NCBI GenBank assembly: GCA_013821585.1
Contig: JACDGO010000133.1
Location: 1-6,162 of the forward strand
DNA: 6,162 nt
Source of the DNA: Sphingomonadaceae bacterium
GTDB taxonomy: Bacteria; Pseudomonadota; Alphaproteobacteria; Sphingomonadales; Sphingomonadaceae
Direction of reading: 5' to 3'
The notes beneath the pieces were generated by a model. That model did not search any database and was not told the origin of the DNA. It saw only the letters and a list, made by a program, of their open reading frames with translations. Below, one piece after another: positions 1 through 6,162 of the stretch (the stretch's first letter is position 1; the number at the start of each line of letters is the position of its first letter). The translations under genes and the position numbers were made by a program.

Positions 1-415
1 CGCCCACGCCGCTCCAGCCGCTGCTGGAGTTCGACGACCGGAAGTTGGCCCACTCCGACAGGTTGGTCTTGCCGAGAATGATCGCACCCGCCGCCTTCAA
101 TCGCCTAACCACGAACGCGTCCGTCCGCGCGATATGTTCGCGGTGCTCGACAAAGCCCCAGGTCGTCGGGAGCCCGGCGACGTCGAAGCTCTCCTTGACT
201 GTCATCGGCAGTCCGAGCAGCGGCAAGCGCTCGCCCGATTGGACGTGCGCATCGGCCGCGTCGGCGGCCGCGAGCGCGCGATCGAAATCGCGGACGACGA
301 CGGCGTTGATTGGTCCGTCGAGCGCCTCGATGCGCGCGATCGCCGCCTCCGCCTCGGCCCGCGCCGTCGTCTCGCCCACGGCGATCGCAGCGACGATGGC
401 GATCGCGCCCCGCAT
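1..415 (-). CDS. Amidase-signature family enzyme, N-terminal part (C-terminus beyond left edge)
   Basis: The minus-strand frame from the ATG at 415 is open to the window edge and gives 138 residues of an amidase-signature (AS) hydrolase, a family that cleaves amide bonds with a Ser-cisSer-Lys triad. Visible family landmarks are [16 protein letters not shown] (about residues 25-40), the catalytic-lysine block [21 protein letters not shown] with Lys74, [22 protein letters not shown] (97-118), and LSEWANFRS followed by SSSGWSG (119-136). The WANFRS...GWSG form is typical of the roughly 500-residue secondary amidases rather than GatA. The cis-Ser and nucleophile Ser lie beyond the edge, so activity cannot be judged. 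The ATG overlaps the preceding TGA by one base (TGATG, 413-417) and has no good Shine-Dalgarno sequence just upstream, which suggests reinitiation after the upstream gene. A GTG directly before the ATG is an alternative start. Substrate unknown. Confidence 0.9.
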   Translation of the reverse strand, partial: MRGAIAIVAAIAVGETTARAEAEAAIARIEALDGPINAVVVRDFDRALAAADAADAHVQSGERLPLLGLPMTVKESFDVAGLPTTWGFVEHREHIARTDAFVVRRLKAAGAIILGKTNLSEWANFRSSNSSSGWSGVG

Positions 416-2442
416 CACGCGTTGAACCGGCCGCCGCTCTCCGCCTTCTCGCGCAGCAGCGGCGCGACCTTGAAACCGTGCCTTTCCAGCCCGGCGACGA
501 TCTTCGGCAGACCTTCCAAGTCAGCCCAGAACATCGGCCCGCCACGATAAACCGGCCAGCCGTAGCCGTAGATCCACACCACATCGATGTCCGACGCGCG
601 TTGCGCCTTGCCTTCGGCGAGGATCAGCGCGCCTTCGTTGACCATCGGATAGAGCGTGCGCTCGACGATCTCCTCGTCCGAAATCTCACGCTTCTTCGCG
701 CCGGACTTGGCGGCGAAATCGCCGAGGATCGCCTGCACTTCGGGCGAGGGCGTGGGGTTTCGCTTCTCGTCGTAATCGTAGAAGCCCTTGCCGGTCTTCT
801 GCCCCCAGCGGCCCTTGGCGCACAGCGCGTCGCGGACGTTCTCGATACGGTTGGGATCGCGGTGCCAGCCGATGTCGACGCCGGCGAGGTCGCTCATCTG
901 GAACGGACCCATCGGCATGCCGAAATCGGTGTGGACCTTGTCGATCTGCTGCGGCGTCGCGCCTTCCATGAGGAGCTTCATCGCCTCGACCTGACGCGGC
1001 ATCAGCATGCGGTTGCCGATGAAGCCGTGGCAGACGCCCGCGACGACGGCGACCTTGCCGATCTTCTTGGCGAGGCCCATCGCTGTCATCAGCGCGTCGG
1101 GCGCGGTCTTTTCGCCCCGCACGACTTCGAGAAGCTTCATCACATTGGCGGGCGAGAAGAAGTGCATGCCGAGCACGTCCTGCGGACGGCTCGTGCTCGC
1201 GGCGATCTCGTCGATGTTCAGATAGCTCGTGTTCGACGCGAGGATCGCGCCGGGCTTCGCGATGCTGTCGAGCTTGCCGAAAATGTCTTTCTTGATCTCC
1301 ATCTGCTCGAACACCGCCTCGATGATCAGGTCGCAGTCGGCGAGCGCGCCGAGATCGAGCGACGGCGTCAGCAGCCCCATCGCGCCTTCGACCTGTTCGG
1401 GCTTGATGCGCCCCTTGGCGGCCGACGCCTCGTAGTTCTTGCGCATCACGCCGGTGCCGCGGTCGAGTGCGTCCTGCTTCATCTCGACGATCGTCACGGG
1501 GATGCCGGCGCTGAGGAAGTTCATCGAGATGCCGCCGCCCATCGTCCCCGCGCCGATCACGCCGACCTTGTTAATCGCGCGCGGTTTGACGTCGTCGCCG
1601 ATGCCGTCGATCTTCGCCGCCTTGCGCTCGGCGAAGAAGATGTGGCGCATCGCCGCCGACTGCGTGCCGAACATCAGCTTCATGAACTGCTCGCGCTCGA
1701 ACTTGATGCCCTCGTCGAACGGCAGCCGCGTCGCCGCCTCGACGCAGGCGATGTTAGCGGCGGGTGCGTCGAAGCCCTTGAACTTCCGTGCATTGGCTTC
1801 GGCGAACGCCTCGATCGCCGACGCGTCGCCCTTGACCGGCATCGCGCGCGTCGGGCGCGGCCCCTTCGCCACGCATTCTCGCGCGAAGGAGACCGCATCG
1901 CCGGCAAGGCTTTCCTCGCCCGCGAGCTTGTCGATCAGGCCAAGGTCGAGCGCCTTCTTCGCGCCCACCGGCGTGCCCGTCGCGCACATCTCGACCGCCG
2001 CCGCAACGCCCGCGGTGCGCGGCAGGCGCTGCGTGCCCCCCGCGCCTGGAAGCAGGCCGAGCTTGACCTCGGGCGTCCCGATCATCGCTGATGGGACGGC
2101 GATCCGGTAGTGGCAGCCAAGCGTGACCTCGCATCCGCCGCCGAGCGCGGTTCCGTGAATCGCCGCGATCACCGGCTTCGGGCTTGCCTCGAAGCGGTCG
2201 ACGACCGCAGGCAACAACGGCTCGACCGGCGGCTTGCCGAACTCGGTGATATCCGCGCCCGCGAAGAATGTCCGCCCCGCGCAACGCATGACGATCGCCT
2301 TGACGCCGTCGTCGGCCAACGCCTCGTCAAGCGCCGCGACGAGTCCGACCCGCACGTCCGCGCCGAGCGCGTTGACCGGCGGGTTGTTCGAGATGATGAC
2401 GAACACGTCGTCGTGGCGTTCGGTGAGGAACTGGGACGTCAT
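415..2442 (-). CDS. Fused enoyl-CoA hydratase / 3-hydroxyacyl-CoA dehydrogenase (FadB/FadJ/peroxisomal bifunctional type)
   Basis: A 675-residue bifunctional beta-oxidation enzyme that hydrates trans-2-enoyl-CoA and then oxidises the L-3-hydroxyacyl-CoA with NAD+, in the cytoplasm. The N-terminal crotonase domain (about 1-190) has the oxyanion-hole stretches AGADI (61-65) and HGTALGGG (96-103), and both catalytic glutamates: Glu105 in GGGCE and Glu125 in [20 protein letters not shown]. The Rossmann fold starts near 292 with [11 protein letters not shown]. The dehydrogenase residues follow at the expected spacing: Ser406 (ASNTS), His427 (MHFFSP), Glu439 (LLEV) and Asn477 (GFIGNR). The C-terminal domain is duplicated (about 475-560 and 590-665, with [16 protein letters not shown]). 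It is slightly shorter than E. coli FadB/FadJ (about 715-730), and [15 protein letters not shown] looks closer to the peroxisomal L-bifunctional enzyme. I chose the ATG at 2442 because AGGAG lies 7 nt before it. The upstream in-frame ATG at 2514 would translate the repeat. No thiolase partner is adjacent in the window. Confidence 0.95.
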   Translation of the reverse strand: MTSQFLTERHDDVFVIISNNPPVNALGADVRVGLVAALDEALADDGVKAIVMRCAGRTFFAGADITEFGKPPVEPLLPAVVDRFEASPKPVIAAIHGTALGGGCEVTLGCHYRIAVPSAMIGTPEVKLGLLPGAGGTQRLPRTAGVAAAVEMCATGTPVGAKKALDLGLIDKLAGEESLAGDAVSFARECVAKGPRPTRAMPVKGDASAIEAFAEANARKFKGFDAPAANIACVEAATRLPFDEGIKFEREQFMKLMFGTQSAAMRHIFFAERKAAKIDGIGDDVKPRAINKVGVIGAGTMGGGISMNFLSAGIPVTIVEMKQDALDRGTGVMRKNYEASAAKGRIKPEQVEGAMGLLTPSLDLGALADCDLIIEAVFEQMEIKKDIFGKLDSIAKPGAILASNTSYLNIDEIAASTSRPQDVLGMHFFSPANVMKLLEVVRGEKTAPDALMTAMGLAKKIGKVAVVAGVCHGFIGNRMLMPRQVEAMKLLMEGATPQQIDKVHTDFGMPMGPFQMSDLAGVDIGWHRDPNRIENVRDALCAKGRWGQKTGKGFYDYDEKRNPTPSPEVQAILGDFAAKSGAKKREISDEEIVERTLYPMVNEGALILAEGKAQRASDIDVVWIYGYGWPVYRGGPMFWADLEGLPKIVAGLERHGFKVAPLLREKAESGGRFNA

Positions 2443-2449
2443 GCTTCTT

Positions 2450-2454
2450 CTCCT
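2450..2454 (-). promoter_or_regulatory. Ribosome binding site of the bifunctional beta-oxidation gene
   Basis: AGGAG on the minus strand, 7 nt before the ATG at 2442. It decides between two in-frame starts: the upstream ATG at 2514 sits in the arm of a palindromic repeat and has no comparable site. Confidence 0.8.
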
Positions 2455-2460
2455 AATGTC

Positions 2461-2514
2461 ACCCCAGCGAAAGCTGGGGTCTCTGCCGCCGGAGATGCCA
2501 GCTTTCGCTGGCAT
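2461..2514. repeat. Pair of opposed REP/BIME-like hairpins (PAKAGI-type palindromic element)
   Basis: Two perfect 8-bp stems fill the only intergenic gap. Hairpin A is ACCCCAGC-GAAA-GCTGGGGT on the plus strand (2461-2480). Hairpin B is ATGCCAGC-TTTC-GCTGGCAT (2495-2514), which is the same unit in opposite orientation, with loop GAAA on the minus strand. Including the shared TCTC/GAGA flank (2480-2483 and 2492-2495), the copies match at 19 of 23 positions, and the four differences are two complete base-pair exchanges. In either direction the element encodes PAKAG and SFRW peptides, a familiar look of abundant intergenic palindromes in sphingomonads and other proteobacteria. No U-run follows either stem, so it is a poor intrinsic terminator. 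It may instead stabilise or separate the mRNA segments, or be a REP mobilised in trans; neither can be shown here. Confidence 0.85.
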
Positions 2515-2522
2515 TACGGCCG

Positions 2523-3722
2523 TTATTCCAACGCCGCGTAAAGCATTGTCTTGATCTCGCGCCGCACCGGATAGGCGTTCGACGGCATCAACTGGGTCAT
2601 GAAGATCATGATTACGTCATCGACCGGATCGACGAAGAAGCCGGTCGAGAACATTCCGCCCCAATAGAATTCGCCCGCATTGCCCGGAACCATCGCTTTG
2701 GCGGGGCTCAACATCGTCGCGAAGCCGAGGCCGAAGCCGACGCCCGCGTTCTCCGCCTCGCTGAACAGGCTCTTCGACAGCGTCGCAAGGTCGGCGTCGC
2801 CGGGGAGGTGATTCGCCGTCATCAGCGCGAGCGTATGCGGCGCGACGATCCGCGCGCCTTCGAGCGCGCCCTTGCCGAGCAGCATCCGGCAGAAGCGATG
2901 ATAGTCAGCAGTGGTCGAGACCAGCCCGCCGCCGCCCGACAGCAGTTTGGGCGTCCGCACCCAGGCGCTCGCGGCCCCACCCGGATCGTAGAGCTTTTTC
3001 GTCGTCTTGGGATCATAGACGTAGCAATCGCCGAACCGATCTGCCTTTTCGGGCGGGAGCTGAAAGTGCGTGTCCTTCATTCCCAGCGGGTCGAAGACGC
3101 GCTCGCGATAGACCTGGTCGAGCGACTTGCCCTCGATCCGCTGGATGATCGCGCCGAGCACATCGGTCGATACCGAATAATTCCACGCGGTCCCCGGATC
3201 GAACTCGAGCGGAATTCCGGCAAGCGTCGCGACCAACTGTTCCAGATCGCCGCCGTCGAAGCGCTCGAGCCCGGTCTTGCGATAGGCGGCGTCGATGTTG
3301 CTACGCTCTTGAAAGCTGTAGGTCAGCCCCGAGGTGTGGCGCAGCAGGTCGATCATCCGCATCGGCGCGGCGGTCGGGCGCGTGACGAACGGCGTGTTGC
3401 CGCCGCCGCTGATGAAAACGCCGATATTGCGCCATTCGGGGAGCACACGATGCACCGGATCGGCGAGCGCGATCTTTCCTTCCTCGACGAGCTGCATGAA
3501 CGCGATCGAGGTGACCGGCTTGGTCATCGAGGCGATTCGAAAGATCGCGTCGTCCTTCAGCGTCTCGCCCGCCCGCGCCTCGCCCGCCGTCCAGCGATGG
3601 ATGATGTCGTCGCCGCAGCCGATCAGCAGGTCGGCGTGCGGATAGCGCCCGGTGTCGAGATATTTCGCCTGAATATGCGCGTCGATGCGCCTGAGGCGCG
3701 CCTTGTCGAAGCCCAGGCTCAT
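2523..3722 (-). CDS. Serine hydrolase, beta-lactamase fold (class C-like / family VIII esterase)
   Basis: A 399-residue penicillin-binding-protein-like serine hydrolase. The SxxK motif is Ser65-Met-Thr-Lys68 in [20 protein letters not shown], giving the nucleophile and its base. The second motif is Tyr182 in [13 protein letters not shown], with YS where a true class C beta-lactamase has Yx[11 protein letters not shown] (126-135), a glycine-rich GGGG (263-266) and WGG (354-356) in place of KTG complete the pattern. This set matches EstB-type family VIII carboxylesterases and related hydrolases better than beta-lactamases, so ester or lactone hydrolysis is the likelier role (inference). No signal peptide is seen: the N-terminus [17 protein letters not shown] is charged, so the protein is probably cytoplasmic. 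The start overlaps the upstream TGA by 4 bp (3719-3722) and has no clear Shine-Dalgarno sequence, consistent with translational coupling. The stop is TAA at 2525-2523, 8 nt before the repeat pair. Confidence 0.93.
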   Translation of the reverse strand: MSLGFDKARLRRIDAHIQAKYLDTGRYPHADLLIGCGDDIIHRWTAGEARAGETLKDDAIFRIASMTKPVTSIAFMQLVEEGKIALADPVHRVLPEWRNIGVFISGGGNTPFVTRPTAAPMRMIDLLRHTSGLTYSFQERSNIDAAYRKTGLERFDGGDLEQLVATLAGIPLEFDPGTAWNYSVSTDVLGAIIQRIEGKSLDQVYRERVFDPLGMKDTHFQLPPEKADRFGDCYVYDPKTTKKLYDPGGAASAWVRTPKLLSGGGGLVSTTADYHRFCRMLLGKGALEGARIVAPHTLALMTANHLPGDADLATLSKSLFSEAENAGVGFGLGFATMLSPAKAMVPGNAGEFYWGGMFSTGFFVDPVDDVIMIFMTQLMPSNAYPVRREIKTMLYAALE

Positions 3723-4681
3723 CGCGGAATATCGCCGAACGGCGGTAAGATCGCGATGATTTCCTCAGCGCGGACGAACAGCGCCGGGTCGATCGCCAGC
3801 TCGCTGGCCGCCGCATTGTCGGTAATCTGCTCAGGTCGGCTCGCGCCGACGATCGCGCTCGCGACATTAGGTTCACGCAGCACCCAAGCAAGGGCGAATT
3901 GCGCCAGCGTGCAGCCCGCCTCCTGGGCCAGCGGCAGCAACCGCTGGACGGCCTCGAGCACATTGTTCTCGAGAAAACGGCCGATGAAGCCGCCCATTTC
4001 CTCGCTCGTCGCGCGGCTTCCCGCAGGCGGCGGCGCGCCGGGCTTGTACTTTCCGCTCAATACCCCCTGCGCGAGCGGCGACCAGACGATCTGCGAAATA
4101 CCGTTGTCGCGACACAGCGGAATCACCTTCGCTTCGGGCCGCCGCCACAGCAGCGAATATTGCGGTTGCGACGAGACGAACTTGACCGTGTCCGGAACCG
4201 CGAGCGCGTCGGCAATATTCTTCGGCGACCATTCGGAAAAGCCGATCGCGCGCGCCTTGCCCGAGCGGACGACGTCGCTCAGCGCCGCCATCGTCTCCGC
4301 GATCGGCGTCGCAGCGTCGTAGCGGTGACACTGGTAGAGATCGACATAATCGGTCCTGAGCCGCGTCAGGCTCGCGTCGATCTGCTTTTCGATCTGCGCG
4401 CGCGACAGGCCCTTGTCGCTGTCGGTCATCGGAAAAAACAGCTTGGTCGCGAGCACATAGCTGTCGCGCGGACGGCCTTGTAGCGCTTCCCCGAGGAAAG
4501 TCTCGGCCGCGCCGCGGCCATAAACGTTCGCGGTGTCGATGAAGTTTATGCCCTCCTCGAACGCCCTGTCGAGACAGGCGCGGGCAGCGTCTACCTCGAC
4601 GCCGACGCCATAGGTCAGCCAGCTTCCGAGGCAGATTTCCGACACGTTGATTCCGCTGTCGCCCAGTTCGCGCATCTTCAT
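3719..4681 (-). CDS. Aldo/keto reductase (AKR, Kv-beta/YghZ-like branch)
   Basis: A 320-residue NAD(P)H-dependent aldo/keto reductase of (beta/alpha)8 barrel type, expected to interconvert an aldehyde or ketone with an alcohol. The catalytic tetrad is complete: Asp49 and Tyr54 in FIDTANVYG, Lys80 in LATK and His119 in LYQCHRYD. Cofactor-side segments are SSQPQYSLL (170-178), [14 protein letters not shown] (199-212) and [14 protein letters not shown] (277-290). The opening [22 protein letters not shown] resembles the AKR6/Kv-beta-related branch. The family usually prefers NADPH. The ATG at 4681 overlaps the upstream TGA by 4 bp (4678-4681). A second in-frame ATG at 4675 (MKM) is an alternative that would remove two residues. 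The C-terminal TGA in turn overlaps the serine-hydrolase start. Substrate cannot be deduced. Confidence 0.95.
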   Translation of the reverse strand: MKMRELGDSGINVSEICLGSWLTYGVGVEVDAARACLDRAFEEGINFIDTANVYGRGAAETFLGEALQGRPRDSYVLATKLFFPMTDSDKGLSRAQIEKQIDASLTRLRTDYVDLYQCHRYDAATPIAETMAALSDVVRSGKARAIGFSEWSPKNIADALAVPDTVKFVSSQPQYSLLWRRPEAKVIPLCRDNGISQIVWSPLAQGVLSGKYKPGAPPPAGSRATSEEMGGFIGRFLENNVLEAVQRLLPLAQEAGCTLAQFALAWVLREPNVASAIVGASRPEQITDNAAASELAIDPALFVRAEEIIAILPPFGDIPR

Positions 4682-5469
4682 ACCGCTGTCTGCCCTGTCA
4701 GTTGCCGCGTCACCGGATGCGAGCTCGACAGCCCGCCGTCGACCGCGATCGCCTGCCCGTTCACATAGCTCGCCGCGTCTGACGCAAGAAACAGGGCGAC
4801 CTCGGCGAGCTCGTCGGGTTGCGCGGCGCGGCGCAAGGGGTTCAACCGCCCCACCTTGTCCATCACGCCCTTGCCGCGCGCATAGTCGAAGGTCGGCTTG
4901 GTCATGCCCGTCTCGGTGAGCCCGGGGCAGATCGCGTTGACGCGCACGCCGGTTCCCGAAAGCTGCTGTGCCGAGACGGCAGCGAGGTTGATGACGCCCG
5001 CTTTCGACGCCGAATAGGCGGGTCCGCCCGCGCCCGAGCGAATCCCCGCGACGCTCGCGGTGAGCACGATCGCGCCGCCTTCGCCTGCATCCCACATCGC
5101 CTTGCCCGCGTGCTTCACCATCAGCCATGGGCCGATAAGGTTGACGCGCAAGACCTCGGTCCATTCCTCGGGAGTGAGGTCGAACACGCCCGGCATCCCG
5201 CCTGAAATCCCGGCATTGGCGAAGGCGATATCGAGCCGGCCGTGTTTTTCCCGCGCGGTCGCGACCAGTTTCACGACATCCGCCTCGACTCCGGCATCGA
5301 TCTGCATCGCTGTCGCGGCGTCGCCGATCGCGCGCGCGGTGTCGTGGACGGCCTCGCTCATGTCGCCGAGGATGACTTTCGCGCCTTCGCGCGCGAACAG
5401 CAGCGCGCTCGCGCGGCCGATGCCCGACCCCGCGCCGGTGATGATCGCGACCTTGCCTTCCAGCCTCAT
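4678..5469 (-). CDS. Short-chain dehydrogenase/reductase (classical SDR, probably NAD(H)-dependent)
   Basis: A 263-residue classical SDR. The cofactor motif TGAGSGIG spans 11-18, and Asp36 in ILGDMSE at the end of the second strand points to NAD(H). FANAG is at 83-87, catalytic Asn110 in RVNLIG, Ser139 in LTASVAG, and Tyr152/Lys156 in [22 protein letters not shown] (176-189) and [11 protein letters not shown] (236-246) finish the fold. A tail of about 17 residues after VDGG ([16 protein letters not shown]) is longer than usual and may contact a neighbouring subunit. I chose the ATG at 5469 because GGAGG lies 9 nt upstream and [14 protein letters not shown] is the normal SDR opening. The start overlaps the preceding TGA by 4 bp, and the stop overlaps the aldo/keto reductase start by 4 bp. 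It probably oxidises a secondary alcohol in the same catabolic route; substrate unknown. Confidence 0.95.
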   Translation of the reverse strand: MRLEGKVAIITGAGSGIGRASALLFAREGAKVILGDMSEAVHDTARAIGDAATAMQIDAGVEADVVKLVATAREKHGRLDIAFANAGISGGMPGVFDLTPEEWTEVLRVNLIGPWLMVKHAGKAMWDAGEGGAIVLTASVAGIRSGAGGPAYSASKAGVINLAAVSAQQLSGTGVRVNAICPGLTETGMTKPTFDYARGKGVMDKVGRLNPLRRAAQPDELAEVALFLASDAASYVNGQAIAVDGGLSSSHPVTRQLTGQTAV

Positions 5470-6162
5470 ACCACCACGCCTCCGTCGACCACGATCGTCT
5501 GTCCGGTCATGAAGCTCGACGCGTCGGAGGCGAGGAATACCGCCGCGCCCGCCATTTCGCGCGGCTCGCCGATACGGCCGAGCGCCGCGGCCGAGGTCGA
5601 CGCCTTCAGATTTTCGGGGTTTTCCCACAGCGCGCGGGCGAAATCGGTCCTGACCAGCCCCGGCGCGATCGTGTTCACTCGGACATTGTGCGGTCCGTAT
5701 TCGCGCGCGAGGTTCTTCGTCATCTGGATGTCGGCCGCCTTCGTGATCGCATAGGAACCCAGAATCGTGGACCCGCGCAGGCCGCCGATCGATGACACAA
5801 TGATGATTGATCCCGCCTTGCGCTCGATCATCTCGGGCACGACCATCTGGATCAGCCAATGCTGCGCCAAGATGTTGTTATCGAGCACTTTTCGGAACTG
5901 ATCGTCGGTTATCGTCGCCATCGGACCGTAGTGCGGATTCGAGGCGGCGTTGCAGACGAGGGCGTCGATCTTGCCGAATCTCTTGCGCGTTTCGTCGACC
6001 AGGTTCTGGAGGGACTCCTTCGCCGACAGGTTCGAGGCGACCGCGATCGCCGTGCCCGCGCCATGCTCGGCGTTCATCGCGGCGGCGACCTCGTCGCACG
6101 GCCCCTGGTTGCGGCTCGAAATCACGACCTTCGCGCCGTGCGCCGCCATTTCCTCGGCGATC
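5466..6162 (-). CDS. Short-chain dehydrogenase/reductase, N-terminus beyond right edge (probably NADP(H)-dependent)
   Basis: The minus-strand frame enters from the right edge as [18 protein letters not shown], the end of a Rossmann beta-alpha-beta unit, so about 20-25 residues with the TGxxxGxG motif are missing. An internal Met codon at 6149 is not the true start. Counting from that Met, the SDR residues are NAA at 67-69 (replacing the common NAG), Asn91/Asn92 in VLDNNIL, Ser120 in IVSSIGG, and Tyr133/Lys137 in [30 protein letters not shown] (157-179) and GQTIVVDGG (216-224) follow. Ser-Ser-Arg-Asn (11-14) after the second strand favours NADP(H), unlike the downstream SDR. The arrangement is reminiscent of DHRS4-like carbonyl reductases, but this is only a guess at the subgroup. 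The TGA overlaps the next gene's ATG by 4 bp (5466-5469). Confidence 0.93.
   Translation of the reverse strand, partial: IAEEMAAHGAKVVISSRNQGPCDEVAAAMNAEHGAGTAIAVASNLSAKESLQNLVDETRKRFGKIDALVCNAASNPHYGPMATITDDQFRKVLDNNILAQHWLIQMVVPEMIERKAGSIIIVSSIGGLRGSTILGSYAITKAADIQMTKNLAREYGPHNVRVNTIAPGLVRTDFARALWENPENLKASTSAAALGRIGEPREMAGAAVFLASDASSFMTGQTIVVDGGVVV
5479..5483 (-). promoter_or_regulatory. Ribosome binding site of the second SDR, inside the first SDR's 3' end
   Basis: GGAGG on the minus strand, 9 nt before the ATG at 5469. It falls in the codons of the conserved C-terminal VDGGV of the upstream SDR, so the protein motif and the ribosome site share the same bases. The other coupled starts in the window (4681, 3722, 415) show no site this strong. 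Confidence 0.6.

Noticed and set aside
350..415. Signal peptide at the amidase N-terminus ([15 protein letters not shown])
   Set aside because: The short hydrophobic stretch aligns with the first helix of cytoplasmic amidase-signature enzymes, and there is no clear cleavage site.
310..2091. Long plus-strand open frame (593 codons) opposite the beta-oxidation gene
   Set aside because: It is rich in Arg, His, Ala and Asp with no recognisable domain, the usual antisense shadow of a GC-rich gene, and the minus-strand protein has full catalytic motifs.
2461..2522. Intrinsic terminator after the serine hydrolase
   Set aside because: Stems are strong, but no T-run follows either hairpin on the minus strand, and a gene on the same strand with its own ribosome site follows directly.
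2443..2522. Internal promoter in the spacer
   Set aside because: I see no convincing -35/-10 pair on the minus strand. The spacer is almost entirely hairpin arms and a ribosome site.
1..3722. Nylon-oligomer type system, because an amidase-signature enzyme (as NylA) and a beta-lactamase-fold hydrolase (as NylB) lie close together
   Set aside because: Only fold-level similarity is visible. The SxxK region and WGG motif look like EstB-type esterases, and a beta-oxidation gene lies between the two.
2808..4322. Plus-strand open frame (504 codons) across the serine hydrolase and aldo/keto reductase
   Set aside because: It spans two motif-complete minus-strand genes, is low in complexity and has no ribosome site or domain that I recognise.
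3719..5164. Extended minus-strand frame adding about 160 residues before the aldo/keto reductase
   Set aside because: The added part is an out-of-frame reading of the second SDR. The ATG at 4681 matches the family N-terminus and the overlap pattern.
4678..5859. Extended minus-strand start that would give the second SDR an extra 130 residues
   Set aside because: The extension is the first SDR read in a wrong frame. [14 protein letters not shown] at 5469 with GGAGG upstream is the normal SDR beginning.

Overview
The window is GC-rich, gene-dense bacterial DNA with every recognisable gene on the minus strand. Gene order in the direction of transcription therefore runs from the right edge (6162) to the left edge (1). 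Base composition, FadB/peroxisomal-type beta-oxidation and a PAKAGI/SFRWGD-encoding palindromic repeat pair suggest an alphaproteobacterium, most likely a sphingomonad (Sphingopyxis/Sphingomonas/Novosphingobium). That placement is inference from sequence style, not from a marker gene.

Layout in transcription order: an SDR oxidoreductase cut by the right edge (5466-6162); a second complete SDR with NAD-type features (4678-5469); an aldo/keto reductase (3719-4681); a serine hydrolase of the beta-lactamase/family VIII esterase fold (2523-3722); an 80-bp spacer holding two opposed hairpins (2461-2514); a fused enoyl-CoA hydratase/3-hydroxyacyl-CoA dehydrogenase (415-2442); and the N-terminal third of an amidase-signature enzyme cut by the left edge (1-415). 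The first four genes are joined by three successive 4-bp ATGA overlaps, and the last two by a 1-bp TGATG overlap, so the set looks like one translationally coupled operon interrupted only by the repeat pair. There is no gene-free stretch longer than 80 bp and no RNA gene, CRISPR array or insertion sequence that I can see.

The genes read as a catabolic cassette: two hydrolases able to release alcohols, acids or amines, three NAD(P)-dependent carbonyl/alcohol oxidoreductases, and the two middle steps of beta-oxidation. Thiolase, acyl-CoA dehydrogenase and CoA ligase are not in the window. The actual substrate cannot be read from the sequence. I found no strong sign of a new defence or mobile system. 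The most unusual structure is the hairpin pair, whose two copies differ only by compensatory base-pair changes.
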